Below, one piece after another: positions 15,901-27,900 of a stretch of DNA of 64,000 nt (its first letter is position 1; the number at the start of each line of letters is the position of its first letter). Under the pieces are notes generated by a model. It was not told the origin of the DNA. It worked only from the letters and a program-made list of their open reading frames with translations, and searched no databases. Origin of the DNA: Populus alba (taxonomy: Eukaryota > Streptophyta > Magnoliopsida > Malpighiales > Salicaceae); the NCBI RefSeq assembly GCF_005239225.2, contig NC_133289.1:9493501-9557500 (forward strand). The letters are read 5' to 3'. A program made the position numbers and the translations under genes.

Positions 15901-16718
15901 CTGCTGCTCGTGTTCTTTGTTTGGTAGTCCTACACTGGCTGTGGAGTGTATGGGCTTTGGCTGGGCTCTGATTATTTTGTAGCGAAGGGTCCCACCATTC
16001 ATGCTTGTGGGACTCACGTAAGAGAAAAAATTTGGGGATGCTGATAGATGCAGACGTGTGTCATGATGGAATCGACGACGGACATCAGAGAGAGACTAGT
16101 CTTGCTGATTGTATTGAGCTTAAATATGCATAGACCGATCTACTGTGCTCCTTTTATTTTATTGGATGACAAGGACACTTGTGAAACAAATTGTCTGAAC
16201 GGTTTATTTATTTATTTAAACAATTTTAAATAGACAACTGAACCTGAAGGTACAGAGACCGAAGGGACATTTAAGTGTACTATAGTAAATACGTAACATT
16301 AACGAAATCCTAAGCTGGACATGGTAATATTATTAATTGTAATAGTATAATAACATATTTATCTTTTAATCATAAATCTTTCAACTAGGTCCCTAGGAGC
16401 AATACAGTTTTTCATCGTGATTCAAGCTGAGATTGGACTTTTTATTTATTTTTCTTACACAATAAAATTACTTTTTACCCCTTAAATAAAGAGAATCTAA
16501 TTTGGCCTCAAGTTGTTAGCGTATATCTTAATGAATTTGTACAGAAAACTTTACTTGTAATAACGCCATTTTTTTCCCAGGATTGAATTATCAAACCTCT
16601 CATTGGTTTAGGAAAAATCATTTACGATGCACATTGTAGGATTTCCTAACCAACAGAGCCAGCTTAATGTAAATGGAGTTTTAAATAAAATAAGAATTTT
16701 TTAAAAATATTTTAAAAA

Positions 16719-16750
<32 letters not shown>
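16719..16750. repeat. (ATT)n microsatellite
   Basis: About ten ATT units, read directly. Confidence 0.9.
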
Positions 16751-16754
<4 letters not shown>

Positions 16755-18924
16755 CTGATAAGTGAGGTCCTAGATAATTTTCATTTTATATTTTGAATTT
16801 TTTTTTGAGTGAATGAAAATTTTTTATTTTATAAAATATAATTGATAAATATATATTATTTATTTTTAAGAATTAAATGAGTATCTTAAACCTTTGTCCA
16901 TACCTTAACTTAAACCTGCTACGGTAGCCAATGTATAATGTTTTAATATATGCCTTCGATCCAATAACCCTTCAACATTTCTGTACCGTTTTTTCACGGG
17001 AAAAAAAAACCCGTACCTGATATTGACACTTTTCTGTCAATCATTATTTTTTCTGTTCGGCCGACAGAACGTTTCAAGGTTTTTGTGATCTAACCACATG
17101 GTTTTCTTGTCATCACCAATTCTTTTGAGGATTTTTCTCAAAATAACACAGCAAATTTTATTATTATTTTTAAACCAGCACATTTAAAAAAAAGCGCTTG
17201 GCCCAACTAGCTAAAAATCTAAATCATGAAATCCACTAAATATTATGCTTTTAAAACGCAACATCAATTAAAATTTAAATAGATCAAGCACCGGCAAAAT
17301 ATACAGACACTCCTTTTCTCTTTGAAAAAAAAACTTATCATTTCCCTTGGTTCTCTTTTAAAAAACTCATTAATCACTTAGATTTTTTTTTTCAAACAAC
17401 TAAAAATCAAGCTAGTCTTTGTTTTTAAGCATCATTTTATATTAAAAATCCATCGTTCCCTTTGTTGTTGCTGCCACTGCCATCACTGCCACATTCATTA
17501 TTGTAGTGCCATCAGCAAAGTAAGCATGCTGTATTGCTATTAATTTGTATTTGGTTCGGTTGAAATCAAACAATTGTCTAGATTAAATTTAGAATTTATA
17601 ATGAATTTAGAGTTGACTGAATCAATGATAAATTATTTAAGAACACATTCAATTAGAGTTTATCTGATATAGTTGAACATAAAAATAAGTTGAATAATGA
17701 TGAATTAATTATGTGTTGCTTTAATTTACGTTAAGTTGCATACACGTTCATGCAATAAAAAATATGTTAAGCTTAATTATAATTTGTTGATTGTGGTTAT
17801 TTTGGTTTTTTGCAAGGTTTTTTTAGCGGGACAAAATTTTGAGTATAGTTTCTATATAGAGAAAACTTTGTCTAGATTTTTATAAAAAATATAAAATCTT
17901 TAACTCTCTAAAATCATAGAGCAAATAAAATTTGAGATTAACGAAAACTATGATTTTATAAACTTTGTCAGGTTTAAAACACAAAAATAACTCAAAACTT
18001 TACTGTAGCAAAAACAATCAGATTGTTTTGGCTAATATCCAACTGTTTTATCGAATAACTAGTCTTTTTTTAAGATAGCCTTTTGAATAACATCATGGCT
18101 TTGAATGAAACACAACATTTCATTAATGTTGATGTTTTGAACTGTAATATTATTGAAATGTCATCTTTTTGAATTATAACATCCCTAAACTGTGTTATTT
18201 CACTAAAAGATTTTCATCATACACTATTTTTGTATTTAATTATATTTTGGTTGCTAATTACATAATTTATCTAAAAAAAAAAAAACTGGCTTATTCGTCA
18301 CCCCCACGGGGCGAGACTAGCCATGTTCCCACCTCTAATTTTTAGAAAGCAGTTTCCTTATTTTTATTTTCCCTTCATTACGCATAATAAAGACACCCAT
18401 TCATTATTAGCCAAGATAAATAATAAGCATGTGACATGTCATTATTATTCCACATGAATACCAAGGTAAAACCATTTGTTTTTTGTTTTGGCCTCGTGCA
18501 TTCAATTAGTTTCGGGCATGTCATTATTACACAAGTACCAAGACAAGACCATTTTTTTATGTTGGCTTATTGCTTTCGATTAATATGGTCGTTGGATGAT
18601 TTGGCTAATTGAGCCAATAAGAGCTGCGCAACTAGCCCTTTTTTTTCCTGGCAAGTTGCGCCTCTTCCTCAGGCACAACAAAAAATTCATCCTCAATCCA
18701 AAATCTGAAAGGAATGGCTCAACTTTTTAAATTTTAAATTTATTTTTTTTAAGAATTATCAAGTTTAAATTTTATAATTTTTAAACCCATTAGATATTTA
18801 TATAATTATTAACTTTAAAGTTTATGAAATTAGTTAAAATACACATAAGCTGATTCGGACACCAACGTTAATAAAAAAATAGAAGCAATACAATTAATCA
18901 AATTGTGTTTAATTGAATCATTGT

Positions 18925-19095
18925 AAGGGCTAGTTGGAGTATACTTGCGGTTGCTTTTCAAAGTGCATTTCAGCAAAATAATTTTTATTTTTATTTTTTA
19001 AAATTATTTTTTAGATCAGTACATTAAAACTATCCAAAACATATAAAAAAAATTAATATTTTTAAAAATATAAATTAACCTACATTTCCAAACTG
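18925..19095 (+). mobile_element. MITE-like AT-rich element, copy B
   Basis: Same phrase order as copy A: gcggttgcttttcaaagtg, ttaaaattattttttagat, tacattaaaactatccaaaa, and the end tacatttccaaact. Noncoding. Confidence 0.55.
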
Positions 19096-19307
19096 GCTTT
19101 TAATGGTGCAACTAAGTAAAATGTATTATACTGATTTGCAAAGTATTTTTACTTACTGCACTATTTTTTAAAAAAGAAAAGAAAAACTCATTTTTTCTAT
19201 TATCAGGGCACTTTCAAGGCCCCTGACAAAAGTTATCACAGGAAAAGTACTTCAGACAAAACTAGTTAGTTGCCTGCTATAACTGGGAATCTTTCAAAAG
19301 CGTTTTT

Positions 19308-19375
19308 AAATTTCATTTGCTCTTGTGAGTCATCACGGTAATTTGTTGATGTAAATTTCATTTGCTCTTGTGAGT
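19308..19375. repeat. Short tandem duplication, 45-bp period
   Basis: The 23-bp word aaatttcattt-gctcttgtgagt occurs at 19308-19330 and again at 19353-19375, which implies a recent local duplication. Confidence 0.8.
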
Positions 19376-19732
19376 TCGTCATGGTACTCGTGGCATGCTG
19401 GAGTGCGTTGGCAGCCCATAAACAGCTGAAGGAATGGGCTCATTGGGAGGGTTCTTATGAGTACTATGGCTCATGGGAGGTCACGCCTTAGGCCTGAGAT
19501 GTTGATTCAGTGGAATTAGATGGGGCTGTAAGACTTGGTTTACCACGTGGCATGATTCGTGGCTTGGGCACTTTAGGTTTGCTCCGGGGGGATGGGCTTC
19601 GCTAGATGACGGATCTTGTTGGTACGAAGCACCCATCGTGAAAATATTTCCCTCATATATTATTAAAATATAATTTTTATATTAGATATTTAAAAATAAT
19701 TTTTATCCCACATTTAAGTTGGAGGGAAGATT

Positions 19733-20780
19733 TGAAAGGAAAGCTAATACACACACACACAATGGCACTTGGCATTTTATGACACAAATAATTTTTATTG
19801 TTATTATTTTCATAATTAATTAATTAAAGTTAATTAATTTTTAAATTAATTAATCTAATAATTAAGCATGACACTTCTTGTCAAATTATTTAAATATTTT
19901 GAATGATAAGTTTAATACTTTTTATAAACAAAATAAAACTTCTTAATAAACTTATAAAAGTTGTTGTTTATATATTTAAGGCTTTAATATATCTTGAAAA
20001 TATATTAATTTAAACCTGTGGCAAATATAATGAGTAAAATTAATATTTTAAAAATAATAATCTTCACCCCTTAAAAATCTATTTGCTATACCAACTGATA
20101 TTTTACATCATCAAGACATCAACTCCTTGCTCTTCATCGTTAATAAGCAGAACAAATCTGTTAATTGGAATTTGAATCGTTTTGGGCAGTTTCCGGATAT
20201 TGGCTTAGAAGAAAGATTTTGTTAAGAGATATAAAATTAATAAATTTAGATGTTAGAGGAAAGCCGATATATATATAATGGCACCTGGCTGTGACATAAA
20301 TATTTTTTTAATTATTTTCATAATTAATTAATTGAAGTTAATTAATTTTTAGAATTAATTAATCTAATAATTATAGATGACATCTCTTATCAAATTATTC
20401 AAATAATTTAAATGATAAGTTGCCTTTTAAACTTTATAAACATATTGATATAAAGAAGTGCAAAAAAAGGTATGCTTTTAAACTTTACATACATAATCTA
20501 AAAAGATATTATTTTATTAATAAATTACAATTTAATGTTAACAAAAATTAATTATAAACAATCTCTTTCTCTTTCCTGATTTTTTATTTACAAACTTCAA
20601 TGTTTATGTTTATTATTAATAAAACAGAACCATTTAATAAATTTACAGAAATTGTTATCTATAAATTTAAAGCTTTAATGTATCTTGAAGATATATTGTT
20701 GATAACCCTACAGCAAATATAATAAAAATAATAATATTTTAAAAATAATAATCTTGAGTCTTTAAATCTATCTACTATGA
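19733..20780. repeat. Diverged direct duplication (19733-20096 and 20253-20780)
   Basis: The block starting aatggcacttgg (19761) recurs as aatggcacctgg (20277), and many following phrases are shared, including the ttaattaatt palindromic part and gctttaatatatcttga/gctttaatgtatcttga. The offset is 516 bp at the left end but 691 bp at the right end (taataatcttc), so the second copy carries about 175 extra bases, roughly 20460-20640. It could be two copies of one nonautonomous element or an old tandem duplication. Confidence 0.7.
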
Positions 20781-20985
20781 GCCCATTTGGGGCTGCGTTT
20801 AAACCTGTGTTTTGGCAAATTTTAAATTTTTTTTTGTTAAAATTGAGCGCGGTTTATACTTTTTGGATCGTTTTGATATGTTGATATCAAAAATAATTTT
20901 TAAAAAATAAAAAAAATCATTGTCATGTATTTTAGCACGAAAAGTTATTTCAAAAGCAACCACTACCACACTGCCAAACACAATT
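20779..20985 (-). mobile_element. MITE-like AT-rich element, copy C (reverse)
   Basis: Reverse-oriented copy of the family: ggatcgttttgatatgttga and atcaaaaataatttttaaaa, then tttcaaaagcaaccac and the end actgccaaacac. The left end reads gcccatttgggg, so both ends carry a TTTGG/CCAAA-type terminus. Confidence 0.6.
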
Positions 20986-22801
20986 ATATATCACAACAAA
21001 GAACTGGAGCCAGAACTGGAGCTGTAACGATATCCAGCATTTTAGCTTTTTCAAGAATGCCTTGTCCCTTTTTTTATTTAAAGAACCTGGCGTGTAGACT
21101 GTAGAGTGAGATGGGAGAAAACTTCCTTTTCTCTTGTGTAGAAGGCGGTGACTCGGTTTTTATTAAAATGTATCCAGGTTTTTTTGGTGTATGTATTTTG
21201 GGAGAGAATGTGTGAGTTGGAGGAGAGGGTTTGAATTTTTTTATTTTTTTTGTCTTTTTCTTTCCCGTTATTTATTTCCCTTTTAAGTTTAACAATGTAC
21301 TTTGATCTAAACAGGCCCTCACTTTTTTTTTTGTAGCCTTGTTTTTTTGTTTTCTTTGTATTTTTTCAAACATGCCCTTTTTATTATTTTAATTTCAGAT
21401 TTTTAAGGAATTATTTGGCAATTATTTTTGGATCTCTCTTGTATTTTTATCCTCTTATATTTAATATTTGAGATTGTGATTTACATGCGAGGTGTTTTTT
21501 TAATATTAAATAAACTATTTTTTTAAAAAACACAATATAGAAAAACAACAAGAGTCTTTCTTTAAAATTCATTTAAATATTTTAAAATTGTACATGGACA
21601 ACTTTCTCCAAAAAAAAGTCATAGTTTGCATTTTTAATAGAAACAAAATATAAAAAGCAAATATGAACAAAAAATCATTTACATGATTTAGCATAAAAGA
21701 TAATTTTTATATTTTACATGCATTATGAATTTAATAATAAATTTATTAAAGTCATAAAAAAATGGTCTAAATTTAAAAAAACCAACGAATTTTTTTTTAA
21801 CACCAACAAATAAGTTTCTTTATTTTGTGTGAGGTGTGCAAGCCCATCGTTATAGGTTTAGGAGTACTTGGCTTGTTTGTTAAACAACTCTTAGCTTTTT
21901 TATTTTTTATTTTTAATTTTAGAATAAATCTATATTTAAATAAATTTATTGAAATAATATTTAGACAATTATCCAATTATATTATAGTTTTCAAAAACAT
22001 TAGAGCTTTTATGTTAATATTAACAATTACTTCATGATTAATTATATATGAAACTAATATGCAAATTAAAGAAAAAACAATTCCCATTCATGTTCAATAA
22101 GAATGTAATATCAATTTCTTTATTTGTTATTATAAATTTTAAAATTTTATTTTTCTTATATTTATACATGCATGTGTGTAAAAATAATTAATTCATGATT
22201 TGTTTTTCATTGAAGCTTGCTTTAATGATTATATAATTTTTTTATTGAAAAAAATAATGCTTGCTTTTTGTCGAAACAAAAAAAAGAAATGCATGAACAA
22301 AGAAAGGTTATTTTTTTTATTAAAAAGATACATTTCCCTTTTAATCCAAGTCACTAGAGTCTTCACAGATATTTTTTTAAAATGTCATTTATTTGTATTC
22401 AATAAATCATTCTTCTAATTAATAAAAATATATATGTTATTGTCAAAAACAATTACATGAATAGAAGAAGATAATTTTAACTAAAAAGTATTTTTCATCT
22501 AGAATTTTAATTATTATATTTTTTATAAATATCTATTTTAATTTATATATAATTAAATAAAAATATATTTTTAAAAAGTGCTCGATAACAACACGTGGGC
22601 TCATCAACGTACACACAGCAAACCACAATAAATCTATTCTGAGCACATCTGTTTTCAGTTATATTAAAAGATCATTAAACCACAATTTTGAATTTATCAA
22701 CTAGTTGTTTTTTTGACTTGTATACGTATAATAAAATATTCTATGATATTTTGAATTTTCCGCGAGGATAGCATGCATAGGCCTCCATCCCTAGTTTGTT
22801 T

Positions 22802-22826
22802 TCCTCTCTCTCTCTCTCTCTCTCTT
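22802..22826. repeat. (CT)n microsatellite
   Basis: About 25 bp of CT dinucleotide, read directly. Confidence 0.85.
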
Positions 22827-24324
22827 TAATTTTCCTAATTTTGAATTTATCAAATTTATGTTTACTACTTTTATACATATAATAAAATATGCTACGATAT
22901 TCTGTGTTTTCTAATAAACTATTTTTATGTGATTTTATGTCTATAAAAATCATTATATGATATTTTTTCCGTCAAACTATTATAATTTTTTTTAAAGAAA
23001 AATCTCTATTAAAGAGTATAATAATTCATAATATAATATATAAAATATAAAAGTATTTTCATCTAGTATTTCAAGAATTAGATACAAAGACAATTCAAAA
23101 ATTAATGTATATATTTTTACTTCAAACTAACATATTTTTTATCGAGTAGAGAAAATATATCTATTAAAAAGTATGTGAAAAAGTGTCTAAACTACATGTT
23201 AAACGTAAAATGCACGCACAATAAATATTCTAAACATAAAGTGACTTTATTTTTATAAAAGTGACACGATCTGTTACACATAATTTAGGATGTGACGTAA
23301 TTTTTTTAATTTTTAGTGTATAGTATTTTACTCAATTAATTAAAGGTACATACTATTCAATTTTTCACAGCTTCATTAATTCTTTGCAACAAATAACCAG
23401 CAGAAAATGATTGTAATTTATTACATACTTGCTTCAGATCCTTGCATAATCTAAGGTAAACATAGCATAATTATCTTGTCGGTGTTATTTTGTGTGTAGT
23501 TTGCTATCTTTATTAATTTGATGTGATGATATTTTGTCATCTACTTGCTGCTTAACGGGACCGAAAACTCGATGAGCAACCGCCACCATTCAACACGACG
23601 ATACCACCCCTTCTTCCGCCATAACTGTTCTCTATTTTGTCGTTTCTCTCACCGGGTGTCCTCGTGAGGTGACGAGGCATTCTAGAATTGACCTTTCCTT
23701 GAATGCGCTGAACTGGTGAATGTGCGCCTTTACAGTGGAAAATCACATTACACGGGGGGGATTCCAAGGCACTCAAACATCAATGGCGTTACAGTTTTCT
23801 CATGGTGCAGCGGTAAGCAGGAGTAGATTACACGTGAGTATTTGTTTTTCGGATTTGATGGCTAATAAATAGTGTATAAATATTATTAAATTCAACTTAA
23901 AATATACCCGATTCTAATTATATATATATACAGAAGATTTTTTTAATACAACATGATACATACTGAAATAAAACATAAATATATAAATGATATTATTTTA
24001 TTATTTATTAGTTAATAAATAATACATTTTTTAATAAATAATTTATGGATATCCGTGCATGGGTATGGAAATAAAAAAATCAGCCCATTTATGCCGAACT
24101 TACCTACAGCCTTTTGACTTTCTAGAAGGCGAGGCAATTAACGGAACGACCACTAACGGTGGGAGAGGCTGCTAAATACTACAAGGTGCAAGTAGGATGT
24201 GGACCTCCATCCACCTCGGCAGATCAATTATTTAATATTACATAAACTGGTTTTCTTGATTCCAATAATATTAATTAATAATAAAGGAATGAGGCTGTTG
24301 TTTTTTGAAGACGGAATTTCTTTG

Positions 24325-24650
24325 TTGACTGACTCGTCGATGGCGGATGAGAGAAGAAATGGACGGTTGAATGGGGAAGGTACCGGCTACTAGAACAAGG
24401 CGTGACACCGTAAAGAATCAAACGCTAATAAACTAATAAACAGGGAGACGGCTAGCATAGATGCTTTCCCTTCGAATATTCACAGTACTACAGAGAAGAT
24501 AACAAACTTTGATGGGGAGGGTGAGAGTCGTGCTATTCAAACTTAAATTAGAAAAGCCGGTAACTTGACTGGAGGCTACCCAGCCAGCCCTCCATTTGAC
24601 TTGGTGGTTTTTTCACATTCTCCTCCTTTAAATAGTCTTTCCACTAATTA
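24325..24650 (+). promoter_or_regulatory. Proximal promoter of the ABCG34-like gene with W-box cores
   Basis: TTGACT words, the WRKY W-box core, lie at 24325-24330, 24565-24570 and 24596-24601, followed by a TATA-like tttaaatag near 24628. These would place transcription start near 24660 and give a leader of about 240 nt. The motifs are read; their function is inferred from the defence role of PDR transporters, and such short words also occur by chance. Confidence 0.3.
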
Positions 24651-24901
24651 TTAACATCCACATTTGCCAAATCCCGAGCTTTCTTTCAATGTTAAGAGAC
24701 AGAGAGTCATGGGTCCTCTTGGTGGAGTTTCAGGTTTCTTTCCCCAACCATGAATGGTGAAATACCTGTAGAATCAGCCAGATCGAGTTTCATTTACTAC
24801 TTGTAGCTGTTAAAATCATTAAGTAAAGCTTAGTTATAAAGACAACAGGGCAGAATTGTAGACAAGTACTACTGGTTTTGTTTTTATAACTACGTGCAAA
24901 G

Positions 24902-27900
24902 ATGGCGGCAGTTTTAGCCGGAGATGATCTGGCAAGGTCAATGAGCAGCAGCAGCAGGAGGAGCTTTAGTTACAGGAGCTGGGCGTCTGCTAGCATAAGA
25001 GAAGCATGGACTGCACCGGTGGACGTTTTCAGCCAGAATAGCGGGAGGAGGCAGCAGCAGATGGACGACGAGGAGGAGCTGCGATGGGCAGCTATCGAGA
25101 GATTGCCGACTTATGATCGGATGAGGAAAGGGGTGCTAAGGCAGGTACTTGATAATGGAAGAATAGTTCAAGGTGAGGTTGATGTAACAAGGCTTGGAAT
25201 GCAAGATAAGAAGCAGTTGATGGAGAACATACTTAGAGTTGTTGAAGAAGACAATGAAAAGTTTCTGAGGAGAGTTAGAGACAGAACTGATAGGTATATA
25301 ATTTTTCCTTTTCCTTTTCCTTTTTTCTGTATGATCAAGAGGTTTAATTAATTTCTCCATGTATAGGGTGGGGATTGAGATTCCAAAGATTGAAGTTCGA
25401 TTTGAGCACTTATCAGTGGAGGGTGAAGTTTTTTTTGGGAGCAGAGCACTTCCTACCTTACTTAATGCCACGCTGAATGCAGTAGAGGTGCTTCTTCTTC
25501 CTCTTCTTCTTTTTAACTGATTACAAAAAGAGGGTGGTGAATTTATTTTTCCTTGAAGCTTTGTTCTCATTTTGAATTGATTATGATTAAATTTGTTATT
25601 GATTATTGACATGAGCTATATAGTTGTTTTGTGTATGCCATTTTGATCAAGTGAAATATGGATGATTACTTATTCTGTGTTTCTGTTCTAATTTCTTGTG
25701 TACATTAGAGTATTCTTGGATTGGTTGGGCTTGCTCCATCAAAGAAGAGAACAGTTCAGATTCTTCAAGATATCAGTGGAATTGTCAAACCATCACGGTA
25801 TTTTTCTGAAACTACGGATTGATATATTCTAATTCCTCTTTTAGTAGGAACAGGATGATGGCAAAAGGGGAGTGTGTGTGTGGGGGCGGCGGATGCTTGT
25901 ATACTGAATATCTGTTCTTCATCTTCTTTCATCTTGTGTTTATCTGATGTAAAAATCAAGTCTTGATTTTTTAGTACTCGCGTTTATTATTGCTCACATG
26001 GTCATTTTCAGGATGGCCCTACTTCTGGGTCCTCCAAGCTCGGGGAAAACAACAATGCTAATGGCACTCGCAGGCAAACTCCACCGGGAGCTAAGAGTAT
26101 GTTTCGTGAATCTTGAAGCTAAATCATTCTCGGTTTATTAGCCCTTTGCCTGACTGGCTGTATGATAAGTTATTTAATCTCAGTATAAACTTGTTTAATC
26201 TTCTCTTTGTGAACAGTCATCCGGGAAGATCACCTATTGTGGGCATGAGTTGAAAGAGTTTGTTCCTCAGAGGAGTTGTGCTTACATTAGTCAGCATGAT
26301 CTTCATTATGGAGAGATGACAGTCAGAGAGACATTGGATTTTTCTGGACGCTGCTTAGGTGTGGGTACGAGGTATGAACTGCTGGCGGAACTCTCTAGGC
26401 GTGAGAAAGAAGCAGGAATTAAGCCAGATCCAGAAATTGATGCGTTCATGAAAGCCACAGCAATGTCAGGACAGGAACATAGTTTGGTCACTGATTATAC
26501 TCTCAAGGTTTGGTTGCTTTCTGCATTTAAAGTTGGTCCATTTTTATCCTGTTCTTACCTTTATTTTGCTACTCCATTGAACAACTCAAGTTGCAATATT
26601 GACTCCTTAAGGATCCTTAACTGCAGTTACTCGGATTGGATATTTGTGCTGATATTTTGGTTGGGAATGACATGAAAAGGGGTATTTCTGGAGGGCAGAA
26701 GAAGCGTGTGACTACCGGTAACACCCCACCTCCTCAGTAGATTTAACTAACTGTTGAAGATAGAAAAATCCACTCTCTTGCGATCCCAGTTGTCACTTTT
26801 CTAGTATCAATAATGCTTGCTGTCAGTTCTCTCAAAATTTGTTCAAACACCAGCTGTACCGGTTATCTTTACAGTAAACTCTGCTTTTGGAAACCTATAA
26901 TGTCTATGCTCCTGAAAACTCATTTTTCTCCATTTGCTCTTCTTCAATAATTTTTTCCTTTTGACAATGTTGCTTGCTAAGACGCATCGTGTAAACTGAA
27001 TGCAGGAGAGATGTTGGTGGGACCAGCAAAGGTTCTTTTAATGGATGAAATATCTACAGGGTTGGACAGTGCCACTACTTTCCAGATTTGCAAGTTCATG
27101 AGGCAAATGGTCCATGCCATGGATGTAACTATGATAGTTTCTCTCCTGCAGCCAGCACCAGAGACATTTGAGCTTTTTGATGACATTATCCTGCTTTCAG
27201 AAGGTCAGGTTGTCTATCAAGGTCCACGCGAGCATGTCCTTGAATTCTTTGAACACATGGGTTTCAGATGCCCTGATAGGAAAGGCGCTGCTGACTTTTT
27301 GCAAGAAGTAACTTCCAAGAAGGACCAGGAACAATATTGGTTCAGAAAGAATATACCTTACAGATTTATTTCGGTTCTTGAGTTTGTGCAAGGTTTCAAC
27401 TCTTTTCATGTCGGTCAACAACTTGCTTCAGATCTTAGGACTCCTTATGATAAATCAAGGGCCCATCCGGCTGCATTGGTCAAGGAAAAGTATGGCATCT
27501 CAAATTTGGAGCTGTTCAGGGCATGTTTCTCAAGAGAGTGGCTGCTGATGAAGCGGAACTCTTTTTTGTATATATTCAAAACAACCCAGATAACAATCAT
27601 GTCAATAATTGCCTTCACAGTGTTTTTTCGGACAGAAATGAAAGTGGGGACTGTACTCGGTGGACAAAAATTTTTTGGAGCATTGTTTTTCAGTCTAGTC
27701 AATGTGATGTTTAATGGGATGGCAGAGCTTTCGATGACAGTTTTCAGGCTCCCTGTCTTCTATAAACAGAGGGATTTCTTGTTCTTTCCTGCGTGGGCTT
27801 TCGGCTTACCAATATGGGTACTCAGGATTCCATTATCGTTAATGGAATCAGGGATATGGATTATCCTAACATATTACACGATTGGTTTCGCTCCTTCTGC

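Larger units (their letters stand above)
15901..24901. other. Large repeat-rich intergenic region between divergent KIPK and ABCG genes
   Basis: About 9 kb without a supported gene, separating the divergently transcribed KIPK and ABCG34-like genes. It holds an (ATT)n tract, MITE-like copies B and C, a diverged direct duplication (19733-20780), a 45-bp duplication near 19308-19375, a phrase-level duplication near 18428-18570, a CT microsatellite near 22802-22826 and two less AT-rich islands (19370-19640 and 23540-23820) that show no recognisable protein. The right end should contain the ABCG promoter. Confidence 0.6.

Noticed and set aside
23780..23830. tRNA-like phrase tggtgcagcggtaagcaggag
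   Set aside because: No acceptor stem or TPsiC arm can be paired around it.
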